Below the pieces are notes generated by a model. That model was given only the letters and a program-made list of their open reading frames with translations. It made no database searches and was not told the origin of the DNA. Of a DNA stretch of 64,000 nucleotides, positions 49,431 through 58,248 are shown in pieces. The DNA lies in assembly GCF_036170895.1 (NCBI RefSeq), contig NZ_CP108036.1, positions 7,909,501 through 7,973,500 of the forward strand. Reading direction: 5' to 3'. The DNA is from Streptomyces erythrochromogenes. GTDB lineage: Bacteria; Actinomycetota; Actinomycetes; Streptomycetales; Streptomycetaceae. A program made the translations under genes and the position numbers. Each line of letters begins with the position of its first letter. Position 1 is the stretch's first letter.

Positions 49431-49585
49431 GGTACCCACCGAGGACCCGTGGTCGTACCGGGTGTACCGCGAAGCCCGCACCCTCACCCGGTCCGGCCTG
49501 AGCGCCGACCGGGTGATGCCGGGGCGGGGCCGCTCGCGTTCAGTCGCGGCGGGGGAGCGGAGAGGGCGTTGGGGCCGGTGCGGGG

Positions 49586-50017
49586 TCAGCGTTCGCTGAG
49601 GTCCGAGGGGGCCTCCTGGAGCACCCAGCCGTTGCCGTCCGGGTCGTTGAAGGAGAGGAAGGAGTTCCAGGTGCCGCCCTTGCCGTCCTCCCACCCTGTC
49701 TCGCCGACGTGGCGGACGGGGGAGACGGCCACCCCGCGCTCCGTCAGGGTCGCGTGGGCGGCGTCGATGTCGGTGACGCACATCTGCAGCCCGTGCAGGG
49801 TGCCCGGAGCCATGACCTTCGCGTCGGGCGGTGTCGGCATGCCCTGGAGCAGGGCGATGGAGCACCGGGAGCCGGGCGGCGTCAGCTGGATGACGCGCAC
49901 TCCGGGGGCGACCTCGTCGTCGAGGTCGACGTCGAAACCGATCTTCTCGGCGTAGAAGGCCTTCGCACGGTCCATGTCGGTGACGGGGACGGGAACGACT
50001 TCGATGGTCCAGTTCAC
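49586..50017 (-). CDS. VOC-superfamily (glyoxalase/dioxygenase-like) protein
   Basis: Protein of 143 residues. The first module starts WTIEVVPVPVTDMDRAKAFYAEKIGFDV; the second has HGLQMCVTDIDAAHATLTERG and ends LSFNDPDGNGWVLQEAP. Metal ligands His and Glu are present in the second half, which fits a lyase/dioxygenase-like fold, but the substrate is unknown. The GTG start has GAGGAG upstream. It is not obviously linked to its neighbours. Confidence 0.86.
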   Translation of the reverse strand: MNWTIEVVPVPVTDMDRAKAFYAEKIGFDVDLDDEVAPGVRVIQLTPPGSRCSIALLQGMPTPPDAKVMAPGTLHGLQMCVTDIDAAHATLTERGVAVSPVRHVGETGWEDGKGGTWNSFLSFNDPDGNGWVLQEAPSDLSER

Positions 50018-50364
50018 GGGGGTCTCCTCGGAGACGTCGGTGGGTTCGGTCGGCGCCGGTGGCGGGTCCACGGTTGCCGATGGCGGTCCCGTCGCGCACG
50101 TCGAAACGCCCGTAGCGCCTGACAGGGTTGTCCCGTGAACCGTTGTTCGAGGACGCACCGTCCGGGGCGCGCTCCGGGGGCCGGCGCCCGCCGCGGATGG
50201 ACACCGGACAGGGATGAACGGATGCGATGCGGACGCGCGTGGGCACGTGCGTACGAGTGTGCGTGAGGGCAGGGCGGTCTCGCTCACGCCGTGGCGAGCA
50301 CCCCCGTGGTTCGCCACGGCGTGTGCGAGGCCGCCCTGGTGCGGTGCGGTGCGGTGCGGTGCGG

Positions 50365-51006
50365 TCAGCCGACGGGCGCGCCGTACGACTGCGACGTCCC
50401 CGTGGGATGGAAGCGAGCCATCCGGTTCGCGGGGACGATGGTGGGGAGGAGGAAGTTCCACATGTCCGTGACACGGTTGTGGAGGTCCTGGCGGCGGGTG
50501 CGGACGTGCGAGGTGACCTGGATGCCGGTGAACGCTCCGACGAGGAGGGCCGAGAGGGCGTCCACGTCCAGCGTGGCGTGGATGTCACCGCCCTGCTGGG
50601 CCGGTGTCAGGCAGCCGCGGCAGGTGTCGATCCAGGCGTCGTAGGGGGTCGGGTCGGGGCTGGTGAAAGAACCGAACTCGATGACCAGGCGGATGCCGGC
50701 GCGGATGCGGACGTTGGTGCGCAGCCCGTGGGCCATCTGGTGGGTCAGGTCGATGACGGTCTGCAGCCCCGGGTTCTCGATCGCCGCGAGGTGCTCCGAG
50801 ACCTGGAACTGTTCGTCCATCAGCGTGCGGGCGAGTGCCTGCTTGGACGGGAAGTGGAAGTAGAGGGCTCCCTTGGTGACTCCGGCGTGCTTGACGACGT
50901 CGCTGAGGCTGGTGCCCTCGAACCCGCAGTCGTCGAACGCGACGGCCGCGCCGTCGAGGATGGCCTGACGGGTGATCTCGGCCCGTTCCTGTCTGGCCCT
51001 CGCCAC
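50365..51006 (-). CDS. TetR regulator of the gamma-butyrolactone receptor type
   Basis: Regulator of 213 residues. The DNA-binding domain is RAEITRQAILDGAAVAFDDCG, SLSDVVKHAGVTKGALYFHF and SKQALARTLMDEQF, the sequence style of ArpA/ScbR-type receptors. The C-terminus WNFLLPTIVPANRMAR also fits that group. Such proteins repress antibiotic and development genes until a butyrolactone or late pathway product binds. No AfsA-type synthase or biosynthetic cluster is seen nearby, so it may be a pseudo-receptor. GTG 51006 has GGGAGG nine bases upstream. Confidence 0.82.
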   Translation of the reverse strand: MARARQERAEITRQAILDGAAVAFDDCGFEGTSLSDVVKHAGVTKGALYFHFPSKQALARTLMDEQFQVSEHLAAIENPGLQTVIDLTHQMAHGLRTNVRIRAGIRLVIEFGSFTSPDPTPYDAWIDTCRGCLTPAQQGGDIHATLDVDALSALLVGAFTGIQVTSHVRTRRQDLHNRVTDMWNFLLPTIVPANRMARFHPTGTSQSYGAPVG

Positions 51007-51080
51007 GTGGTGGTCCTCCCGGGTCGCTGTCGGTGGGGTGTCCCCGCGGTGTGCCGTCAATGTAATCGGGTGACCTGAAA

Positions 51081-51105
51081 GAAAACCAGTCGGCAGGTAC
51101 TTTTT
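51081..51105. promoter_or_regulatory. AT-richer possible operator upstream of butyrolactone-type regulator
   Basis: GAAAACC at 51081-51087 and GGTAC-TTTTT at 51096-51105 form a loose dyad around AGTCGGCA. Autoregulatory elements of ScbR-type proteins have ACC/GGT half-sites with A/T-rich flanks, but the internal spacing here is longer than the usual one. Low confidence. Confidence 0.25.
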
Positions 51106-51267
51106 TATGAGAACGGGGAGGCGTTCGTGTTGTTGTGGTGCTCTTTGTACTGCTGTCACGTGGCGGGCGGTTGTGCGGTGAGGTCTGAACGGCGGCTGAA
51201 ATCAGCCGAGTTGATTGGCCGAGAGTCGCGCGCAACGCCGGGTGGTCAAGCCGGACCGGACAACGCC

Positions 51268-51280
51268 TAGCATCTGGACC
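51268..51280 (+). promoter_or_regulatory. -10 hexamer giving a leaderless epoxide hydrolase transcript
   Basis: TAGCAT at 51268-51273 ends seven bases before the ATG at 51281, and no ribosome site is present between. A weak GTCAAG lies 17 bases upstream of the hexamer. The expected transcription start coincides with the start codon. Confidence 0.4.
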
Positions 51281-52453
51281 ATGGATGCTCCCGAGTCAGG
51301 TCTGCAGGTGTTCCGGCTGGACGTTGACCAGCGCGAGCTGGACGATCTCGGTGCGCGGCTCGCGCGGGTCCGGTGGCCGGATGAACTGCCCGGAGTGGGT
51401 CGGTCCTACGGCCTTCCGCTGGAGCGCGTACGGGAGCTCGTCGCGTACTGGCGCGACGGCTACGACTGGCGGGCCGCCGAAGCGCGGCTGAACGAATGGC
51501 CGCAGTTCACCACGGTCATCGACGGGACCCGCGTGCACTTCGCACACGTGCGCTCGCCCGAGCCGGACGCGGCGCCGCTGCTGATGACCCACGGCTGGCC
51601 CGGGTCGTTCGTGGAGTTCCAGCGGGTCGTCGGCCCGTTGACCGACCCGAGGGCACACGGCGGCGACCCCGCCGACGCCTTCCACCTCGTGCTGCCCAGC
51701 ATCCCCGGCTTCGCGCTGTCGGGCCCCACGACGGAGACCGGCTGGGAGTTCAAGCGGGTGGCCCGGGCCTTCGGGGTGCTGATGGAACGGCTGGGGTACC
51801 GGGCGTACGGAGTGCAGGGCGGCGACTGGGGCGCCGCGATCTCCAGGGAGCTCGGGCGGATCCGGCCCGACCGCGTGACCGGCGTGCACCTGAACCTGCT
51901 GCCCGGCGGCGGGGCGACCACCGAACCGGACGAGGCCGAACTGGCCGTGCTGTCCCCGGCCGAGCAGGACCTGACCCGCGCCTCCTGGGAGCGGTACCGA
52001 AACTGGGCGCGCGAACGACAGGGGTACGCGGACATCCAGGCGACCCGGCCCCAGACCCTCGCCTACGCGCTGAACGACTCGCCGGTCGGCCTGCTCGCCT
52101 GGATCGCCGAGAAGTTCGACGAGTGGAGCGATCCGGGCTGCCCGGTGGACCGGGACCAGCTGCTGACGAACGTGATGCTGTACTGGCTGACCGGAACGGC
52201 GGGCAGCGCGGCGCGGATCTACTACGAGCGTGCCCACGCCGACTACGCGGGGAAGCGGCCCGAGGTGTCGTCCACCCCGACCGCGCTGGCCGTGTTCCCC
52301 CACGACAACTTCATCCCGCTGCGGCACGTCGCGGCGCGCACCGATGCGGTGGTGCGCTGGACCTCCTTCGACCGCGGCGGGCACTTCCCCGCGATGGAAG
52401 TGCCCGACCTGCTGGTGGGAGACGTACGGGCGTTCTTCCGCCGGCTCCGGTGA
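51281..52453 (+). CDS. epoxide hydrolase (EHN-domain alpha/beta-hydrolase)
   Basis: Enzyme of 390 residues resembling the microsomal-type epoxide hydrolases. The N-terminal EHN domain (about 8-115) contains LARVRWPDELPG, YWRDGYDWRAAEARLNEW. The oxyanion motif is HGWPGS (104-109), nucleophile Asp182 lies in QGGDWGAA, a tyrosine pair is in the cap, and His368 is in RGGHFPAME. It opens epoxides to diols via an ester on the aspartate (family knowledge). It is divergent from the butyrolactone-type regulator with a 275-base gap, so control by that regulator is possible. Confidence 0.9.
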   Translation: MDAPESGLQVFRLDVDQRELDDLGARLARVRWPDELPGVGRSYGLPLERVRELVAYWRDGYDWRAAEARLNEWPQFTTVIDGTRVHFAHVRSPEPDAAPLLMTHGWPGSFVEFQRVVGPLTDPRAHGGDPADAFHLVLPSIPGFALSGPTTETGWEFKRVARAFGVLMERLGYRAYGVQGGDWGAAISRELGRIRPDRVTGVHLNLLPGGGATTEPDEAELAVLSPAEQDLTRASWERYRNWARERQGYADIQATRPQTLAYALNDSPVGLLAWIAEKFDEWSDPGCPVDRDQLLTNVMLYWLTGTAGSAARIYYERAHADYAGKRPEVSSTPTALAVFPHDNFIPLRHVAARTDAVVRWTSFDRGGHFPAMEVPDLLVGDVRAFFRRLR

Positions 52454-52490
52454 GCCGGGGTCCGGCCGGAGGCCCGCCCGGCCGGTGCCG

Positions 52491-52655
52491 TCAGTTGCCG
52501 AAGGCGGCGAGGGCCAGGCGCAGGGAGACCGCCGGGGGGCCGCCCGCGGGAGTGGACGAGGTCCCCGTCGAGTAGACGGCGCGGCGGGCGAGGTCGCGGG
52601 AGGCGAACACGCCGCTGCGGTAGCCCGGGTCGGAGCCCGTCTTCCCCCCGGCCCG
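52491..52655 (-). pseudogene. C-terminal relic of a serine hydrolase (beta-lactamase fold)
   Basis: A minus-strand frame ending at TGA 52491 reads GGKTGSDPGYRSGVFASRD, then LARRAVYSTGTSS and SLRLALAAFGN. The KTG box and following Gly-rich stretch match the end of Streptomyces D-alanyl-D-alanine carboxypeptidase/beta-lactamase-family hydrolases. The upstream SxxK and YxN regions are missing, since the frame dissolves before 52660. It is a truncated remnant of about 55 residues within an otherwise empty 330-base gap. Confidence 0.6.
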
Positions 52656-52786
52656 GCCCCGAACCCACCCCGACCCCGTCTCAGAGAACTCCCCCAGGTA
52701 AGGGAGGATCGGGCGGTGGGCGCAGCGACACGGTCGGCCGCGGGCGCGACCCGTACAGGACCTCCGTCGTACGAGGCTGCGGCCGG

Positions 52787-53443
52787 TCAGGGTTCGATGA
52801 GGCCGACGCGGATGGCGTAGCGGGTGAGCTCCAGGCGGTCGCGCAGGCCGAGTTTCTGCAGCAGGTTGGCGCGGTGGCGTTCGACCGTCTTGGCGCTGAT
52901 CACGAGGAGGTCGCCGATCTCCTTCGAGGTGTGGCCCTCGGCGACGAGCTTGAGGATCTCCTCCTCGCGTTCCGTGATGGGCCGTGCCGGGAGGTCCTCG
53001 CCGGTGCGGGCGCGGTCGAGGTAGGTGCGGATCAGCGTGGTCTCGGCGCCGGGGTAGATGAACGGCTCGTCGCGCAGGGCCGCACGACAGGCCTCGACGA
53101 GGTCGCGGTCGGCGACGGACTTCGGCACGTAGCCGCTGGCACCGGCTCTGAGGGCCTCGAAGAAGTACTGCTCGTTGTCGTACATGGTCAGCATCAGGAT
53201 CCGCAGCCCCGGTCGCAGCCGGGAGAGCTCGCGGGCGGCCTGCAGGCCGGTCTGGCGGGGCATCGCGATGTCGAGGATGGCCAGGTCCAGGCCGGGGTCC
53301 TCACGGGCGCGGAGGACGGCGTCCGCGCCGTCGTCGGCTTCGGCGACGACGGTCAGATCCGCCTCGGCGTCGAGGATGAGCCGTACGCCGCTGCGGACGA
53401 GGGCGTGGTCGTCGGCGAGCAGGATGCGGGCCGGTGCGGTCAT
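52787..53443 (-). CDS. NarL/LuxR-type response regulator
   Basis: Regulator of 218 residues. The receiver has acidic pair ADDH (11-12), phospho-acceptor Asp58 in LAILDIAMP, and Lys in YVPKSVAD. The C-terminal LuxR helix-turn-helix is ITEREEEILKLVAEGHTSKEI and SAKTVERHRANLL. ATG 53443 overlaps the stop of the kinase gene (ATGA), so the pair is translationally coupled. It is the output component of the system; targets are unknown, although the divergent antiporter operon is a candidate. Confidence 0.93.
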   Translation of the reverse strand: MTAPARILLADDHALVRSGVRLILDAEADLTVVAEADDGADAVLRAREDPGLDLAILDIAMPRQTGLQAARELSRLRPGLRILMLTMYDNEQYFFEALRAGASGYVPKSVADRDLVEACRAALRDEPFIYPGAETTLIRTYLDRARTGEDLPARPITEREEEILKLVAEGHTSKEIGDLLVISAKTVERHRANLLQKLGLRDRLELTRYAIRVGLIEP

Positions 53444-54399
53444 GAGCTGGTTCCCCCGTGTCGGTCTGCAGTGACGTTCAGGCACACATCGGTGCCGCCG
53501 TCCGGCCCGGCCCCGACGAGCAGTTCGGCGTCGATCAGCAGTACGCGCTCGCGCATCCCGCGGATCCCGGCACCCTCCGGGGCGCCGCCGAGCCCCCGGC
53601 CGTTGTCGCGGACCAGCAGCGACGTACCCCCGCCCGGCACCGGACGCAGGTGCACCTCCACCCGGGTCGCCCCCGAGTGGCGGGCGGCGTTGGTCAGCCC
53701 CTCCTGCGCGACCCGGTACAGCACCAGCTCCGTGGCCGCGTCCAGGGCCGGCAGCCCCGGCGTGATGCGGGCGCTGACGCCCAGTCGGGACGTGGTGAAC
53801 TCCGCGGCCAGCGAGCGCAGTGCGCTGTGCAGGCCGAGTTCCTCCAGGACCCCCGGGCGCAGCCGGCGCGCGATGCGCCGGATCTCGTCGAGGCTCGCCC
53901 GGGTGGTCTCCTGCGCCTGGTGCAGATCGGCGCGCACCGGCTCGGGGATCCGGTCGGCGGCGTGCTTGATCTGGAGGAGGACCGCGGTCAGGGTCTGCCC
54001 GACCTCGTCGTGGAGTTCCTGCGCGATGCGCTGGCGCTCGTCCTCCAGCGCGGACAGGACCCGTCCGCTGCTGGTGGCCCGTTCCGCTTCGAGCCGGTCC
54101 AGCATCGTGTTGAACGTCCCGGTCAGCTCGGCGATCTCACCCTGGCCCGTGACCTGCGGCCGGACGCCCGGCTTCAGGAGGTCGACGGTCGCCATCGCCC
54201 GGCTCAGCCGCCCCAGCGGGGCCAGCCCGATCCGCAGCAGCACGGCGTTCAGGACGAGCATCGCGACCAGCCCGGCGACCAGCACGATCGCCTCGCCGAA
54301 CAGCACCGGCGTCGACACCGTGACCGGACCGAAGAGCAACAGCACCGCGACGACGAGCACGGCGGCGTTCAGCAGGAAGATCCGCCAGTACAACGACAT
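53440..54399 (-). CDS. NarL-class sensor histidine kinase
   Basis: Kinase of 319 residues. Two membrane helices (about 5-23 and 33-56) have almost no extracytoplasmic loop. A HAMP linker (about 58-110) is followed by a HisKA_3 dimerisation domain with DERQRIAQELHDEVGQTL (phospho-His near 130). The ATPase domain has YRVAQEGLTNAARHSGA and DNGRGLGG, GIRGMRERV. The short loop suggests sensing inside the membrane or cytoplasm. ATG 54399 is used; GTG two codons upstream is equally close to GGAAAGGGG. Operon with the response regulator. Confidence 0.9.
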   Translation of the reverse strand: MSLYWRIFLLNAAVLVVAVLLLFGPVTVSTPVLFGEAIVLVAGLVAMLVLNAVLLRIGLAPLGRLSRAMATVDLLKPGVRPQVTGQGEIAELTGTFNTMLDRLEAERATSSGRVLSALEDERQRIAQELHDEVGQTLTAVLLQIKHAADRIPEPVRADLHQAQETTRASLDEIRRIARRLRPGVLEELGLHSALRSLAAEFTTSRLGVSARITPGLPALDAATELVLYRVAQEGLTNAARHSGATRVEVHLRPVPGGGTSLLVRDNGRGLGGAPEGAGIRGMRERVLLIDAELLVGAGPDGGTDVCLNVTADRHGGTSS

Positions 54400-54675
54400 G
54401 GCCACGCCCCTTTCCGCCCCGGTGCCTCCCGTCCCCATCCCGCCCTCTCCATGGTCCCCGACCCGAGCCGTCCCGGCATGCTCTGACCTGCGGCGGAACC
54501 CACTTCCCCGCCCCATCCTCGCCAGCCGGGCCGGTTCCTGTCCATCCGTGCCGACACCCATATTCCGGGCATGGCAAACATGGCAGCATGAACCCCGCCG
54601 CGCCGGTTCCGCCTGCCTGGATCCGCCGCGTGCCGCACCACCGTCACAAGGCTCACAACACGAGGGGGATGGGCT

Positions 54676-55161
54676 GTGCCTGCTCCACGGATGCGTACGA
54701 CGCCGCTGCCCGGCATCGGCGTCCAGTACGACCTCACCACCCGCGAACACCGCAACCTGTCGGTCATCGCACACCGGGACGGCACCCGCACGGTCAGCCT
54801 GTACCGGGCGGACGATCCGGATGCCTGCGCCGAGTCGCTGCACCTGACGGGGCCGGAGACGGCCTCGCTGATCGATGCGCTGATGCCGGCGCACCACAGC
54901 CCGAACGTGCTGCACACCACCGACCTGGGGCTGGTCGCCGAGCGCGTCGAACTCTCCGCGCACTCGCACTGGAACGGCCGCGTGCTGGGCGAGACCCGGA
55001 TGCGCACCGAGACCGGCGTCTCGGTCGTGGCGGTGCTGCGGCGGGCCGAGGCCCGTCCCTCCCCGGCCCCCGACTTCCGCCTGGCCGGCGGCGACACCCT
55101 CATCCTGATCGGCACCCGCGAGGGCGTAGACGCCGCCGCGGCGATACTCGGCAGGGAGTGA
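54676..55161 (+). CDS. TrkA-C-type regulatory subunit of cation/proton antiporter (KhtT-like)
   Basis: Cytoplasmic protein of 161 residues. The N-terminal half (GIGVQYDLTTREHRNLSVIAH) resembles KhtT. The C-terminal RCK_C/TrkA_C fold has GRVLGETRMRTETGVSVVAVLR and GDTLILIGTREGVDAAAAIL. It binds a ligand (in other systems a cyclic dinucleotide or nucleotide) and gates the membrane subunit encoded 4 bases downstream. The GTG has GAGGGGGA upstream. The two-gene layout equals B. subtilis khtTU. Confidence 0.88.
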   Translation: MPAPRMRTTPLPGIGVQYDLTTREHRNLSVIAHRDGTRTVSLYRADDPDACAESLHLTGPETASLIDALMPAHHSPNVLHTTDLGLVAERVELSAHSHWNGRVLGETRMRTETGVSVVAVLRRAEARPSPAPDFRLAGGDTLILIGTREGVDAAAAILGRE

Positions 55162-55165
55162 TCGC

Positions 55166-56398
55166 GTGCACTCTGCCGTCTTCCTCATCGAGTTCGGAGC
55201 GATCATCCTCGGACTGGGCCTGCTGGGCCGGGTCGCGGGCCGCCTGAAGTTCTCGCCCATACCCCTGTACCTGCTCGCCGGGCTGGCCTTCGGCACCGGC
55301 GGCCTCCTGCCGCTGGGCGCGAGCGAGGAGTTCGTCGCCATCGGCGCCGAGATCGGCGTCATCCTCCTGCTGCTGATGCTGGGTCTGGAGTACACCGCCA
55401 GCGACCTCGTCTCCAACCTCAAGACCCAGTACCCCGCGGGGATCGTCGACTTCACCCTCAACGCCCTGCCCGGCGCCGCCGCGGCCCTGCTCCTGGGGTG
55501 GGGGCCGGTCGCCGCCGTAGTCCTCGCCGGCGTCACCTGGATCTCCTCCTCCGGCGTCATCGCCAAGGTCATGGGAGACCTCGGCCGGCTCGGCAACCGC
55601 GAGACCCCGGTCATCCTCAGCATCCTGGTCCTCGAAGACCTGGCCATGGCCGTCTACCTACCGATCATCACCGCCCTGCTCGCCGGAGTGAGCCTGGCGG
55701 CGGGCAGCCTCACCCTCGCCATCGCCCTCGGCGTCGCGGGAGCCGTCCTGTTCGTCGCCGTCCGCTACGGCCGGCTCATCTCCCGCTTCGTCTCCAGCGA
55801 CGACCCGGAGAAACTGCTGCTCGTCGTCCTCGGCCTGACCCTGCTGGTGGCGGGCATCGCCCAGCAGCTGCAGGTCTCCGCCGCCGTCGGGGCCTTCCTC
55901 GTCGGCATCGCCCTGTCCGGCGAGGTCGCCGAGGGCACCCACACGCTGCTCAGCCCGCTGCGGGACCTGTTCGCCGCCGTGTTCTTCGTGTTCTTCGGCC
56001 TGCACACCGACCCGGCGAGCATCCCGCCGGTCCTGCTGCCCGCGCTCGCGCTCGCAGTCGTCACCGCCGGTACGAAGATCGCCACCGGCTACTGGGCGGC
56101 CAAGCGCGCCGGTATCGGCGTCAAGGGCCGCTGGCGGGCGGGCGGCACGCTCGTGGCCCGCGGCGAGTTCTCCATCGTCATCGCCGGACTCGCCGTCACC
56201 GCCGGCATCGAACCGGAGCTGGGTCCGCTCGCCACCGCCTACGTCCTCATCCTCGTCGTCATCGGACCGCTCACCGCCCGCTACACCCAGCCGCTCGCGG
56301 CCCGGTTCGCCGAGCGCCGGCGCACTGGTGGCCGGTCCGCCGACCCGGTGCCGGAAGCCGCGACGGCCCTGCCGGAACCGGCCTCCCGGGAGCGCTGA
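55166..56398 (+). CDS. CPA2-family cation/proton antiporter (KhtU/KefB-like)
   Basis: Membrane antiporter of 410 residues with about 12 helices. Family features are IPLYLLAGLAFGTGGLLPLG, GLEYTASDL, TWISSSGVIAKVMGDLGR and SVLVLEDL-like ILVLEDLAMAVYLP. The second half has LLVAGIAQQLQVSAAVGAFLVG and RGEFSIVIAGLAV. The Asp in LVLEDLAM is the likely ion-binding residue. It exports K+ (or Na+) in exchange for protons. It starts 4 bases after the regulatory subunit. Confidence 0.9.
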   Translation: MHSAVFLIEFGAIILGLGLLGRVAGRLKFSPIPLYLLAGLAFGTGGLLPLGASEEFVAIGAEIGVILLLLMLGLEYTASDLVSNLKTQYPAGIVDFTLNALPGAAAALLLGWGPVAAVVLAGVTWISSSGVIAKVMGDLGRLGNRETPVILSILVLEDLAMAVYLPIITALLAGVSLAAGSLTLAIALGVAGAVLFVAVRYGRLISRFVSSDDPEKLLLVVLGLTLLVAGIAQQLQVSAAVGAFLVGIALSGEVAEGTHTLLSPLRDLFAAVFFVFFGLHTDPASIPPVLLPALALAVVTAGTKIATGYWAAKRAGIGVKGRWRAGGTLVARGEFSIVIAGLAVTAGIEPELGPLATAYVLILVVIGPLTARYTQPLAARFAERRRTGGRSADPVPEAATALPEPASRER

Positions 56399-56419
56399 GA
56401 CAGGGCGCAACGTCCCGCC

Positions 56420-56659
56420 TCACGGCAGCCGTTCGCGGTCCCGGCCGGCCGTGCCGCAGCGGATGACCGCCACCGCGGCCGCGATCAGGCCGGCCGCGAG
56501 GAGCAGGCCGTGGGGCAGGACGGCGCCGGCGACGGCCGCGGCGAGGGCGGCGGCCAGGGCGAGGGCCAGAACGGCCCCCGGCCTGCCCGGCCGGTCCCTG
56601 CGCGGGGTGCGCCCGAGTGCGGCCCGCGGGGTGTGGGTGTCGTCGTCGCGGTGGGGCAT
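56420..56659 (-). CDS. small two-helix membrane protein
   Basis: Protein of 79 residues. A polar His/Arg-rich N-terminus (about 30 residues) precedes two hydrophobic helices (GAVLALALAAALAAAVAGA and LLLAAGLIAAAVAVI), then a charged end. The ATG has GAGGAG eight bases upstream, which supports expression. No family recognised. It is convergent with the antiporter gene. Confidence 0.6.
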   Translation of the reverse strand: MPHRDDDTHTPRAALGRTPRRDRPGRPGAVLALALAAALAAAVAGAVLPHGLLLAAGLIAAAVAVIRCGTAGRDRERLP

Positions 56660-56807
56660 CGCCGCTCCTCTCGTGCCCGAACGCGCCCTCTTCCGTCGGA
56701 GGGCATCGCGTACGGCCTCGGCCCCAACGGGAGTGTTCCTCCACCCCACCATCACCCGGGGCGCCCGCCTCGCACATCGGGCCTGGCACCCATCTTTGCG
56801 ACCCGCG

Positions 56808-58139
56808 TCACGACCGGGCCGCCGGCGCCGGTCCCGGCGCCTCGGCGCAGCGCAGGCGGTCCCCGGTCACCGGGGCGCCGTCGGCGATGTTGCGGTCGTA
56901 GGTGACGGTCTTGACCAGCACCGGTTCCGTGCCGACGGCGACGTCGAAGAGCGCGTCGTGGCCGGGAACGGCTTCCAGCCGGGAGCCGGGCAGCGCCGCC
57001 GCGAGGGTCGCCGCGTGCTCCTCCTGGCCCGGGGCGTACCGGATGACCGGCGGGCCCGCCGGTCGGACGGCCGGCGCGGAGGGGGAGGTGTCGGTGACGG
57101 CGAAGCCGTTGCGGCGCAGGGCCGCGGCCACGACGGCGTCGTCCACCCGGACCGCGACGGCCGCGGGGTTGGTCGGCGCAGGGGTCTCCGCGACGGGCTG
57201 GATCCGGGTGTCGCCGGTGATCGGGCGGTCCGCGCCCAGGGCTTCCCACAACGCGGCGGACCGGGCCTCGTCCCACACGAGGGTGGAGCCCACCCCCGGC
57301 ACGCGGTGGTCGAAGAGCCGGATCGGGACCGTGGCGAACTCGGTCCGGTCCGCGCGCAGGCGGCCGAGCGCCCAGCCGATGCCGATCAGGTCGCCGGGAC
57401 CGGTGCGTGCGTCGGTGCGCACGGTCTTCAGCAGGGTGTGTACGGTCCGCGCCGTGCGTACGGGGCTGGCCAGGGCGCCCTCGAAGGTGAGGCGGGCCAG
57501 CAGGTCGTTGACCACCCGCTGCTGGCGGCGGACGCGGCCCAGGTCGCCCGGCCGGAGATTGACGTGCCGGGCCCGGGCGTAGCGCAGTGTCGTGTTGCCG
57601 TCGGTGTGGTGGCGGCCGGCGCCGATGTCCAGGCCGGAGTTCTCGTCCGTGAGCGGCCTGTCCGTGCACACGGTCCCGCCGCCGAGGTTGTCGACGGTCT
57701 GCTCGAAGCCCGCGAAACCGGTCTCTAGGTAGTGGTCGACGTGGAGGCCGGTCGCCTTCTCGACGGTGGCGACCGTGAGCGGCCCGCCGCCGAGGGCGAA
57801 CGCACCGTTGATCTTGCCGCTGCGCGCGGGCACGGCGGTGCCGGCGTACTCGACGTAGGAGTCGCGCGGGATGGAGACGATGCTCGCACGGTGCCGGTCC
57901 TCGGACAGGTGCACGAGCATCATGACGTCGGTGCAGTTGCACCCTTTCCCGCCCACGTGGAGCCGGTTCTTCTCGGCCCTGGAGAGTCCCGCGCGGCTGT
58001 CGATGCCCACGATCAGGATGTTCGTGCCCCGACCGCCGCCCGCCGCGGCCGCGGGCTGGGCCGATACGGCGTGCGGGCTGACGAGGGAGCCGCAGGAAAG
58101 GGCGGTCACGCAGGCGAGAGCAACGGCGAGTCGACGCAA
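56808..58139 (-). CDS. LytR-CpsA-Psr (LCP) cell-wall ligase
   Basis: Exported protein of 443 residues. A signal peptide or anchor (residues 1-34) precedes the LCP domain (about 38-270) with TNILIVGIDSRAG, MMLVHLS, IVSIPRDSYVEY, GKINGAFALGGG, VDNLGGG and RARHVNLRPGDLGRVRRQQRVV. The Asp/Arg residues that bind the polyprenyl pyrophosphate are all present. A C-terminal LytR_C domain (about 330-430) follows. It transfers wall glycopolymers from lipid carriers to peptidoglycan. The TTG start has GGGGGA upstream. Single gene. Confidence 0.9.
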   Translation of the reverse strand: MRRLAVALACVTALSCGSLVSPHAVSAQPAAAAGGGRGTNILIVGIDSRAGLSRAEKNRLHVGGKGCNCTDVMMLVHLSEDRHRASIVSIPRDSYVEYAGTAVPARSGKINGAFALGGGPLTVATVEKATGLHVDHYLETGFAGFEQTVDNLGGGTVCTDRPLTDENSGLDIGAGRHHTDGNTTLRYARARHVNLRPGDLGRVRRQQRVVNDLLARLTFEGALASPVRTARTVHTLLKTVRTDARTGPGDLIGIGWALGRLRADRTEFATVPIRLFDHRVPGVGSTLVWDEARSAALWEALGADRPITGDTRIQPVAETPAPTNPAAVAVRVDDAVVAAALRRNGFAVTDTSPSAPAVRPAGPPVIRYAPGQEEHAATLAAALPGSRLEAVPGHDALFDVAVGTEPVLVKTVTYDRNIADGAPVTGDRLRCAEAPGPAPAARS

Positions 58140-58248
58140 CGCAAATCCCCCAGACGGGACGAATTATCTCAAAATGTGACTGTAGGGTGCGTCGATGGAG
58201 GAGCCGTCGTGTACACGCCGGATTCACCCGCGCGGCGGGGCCGCGGGC

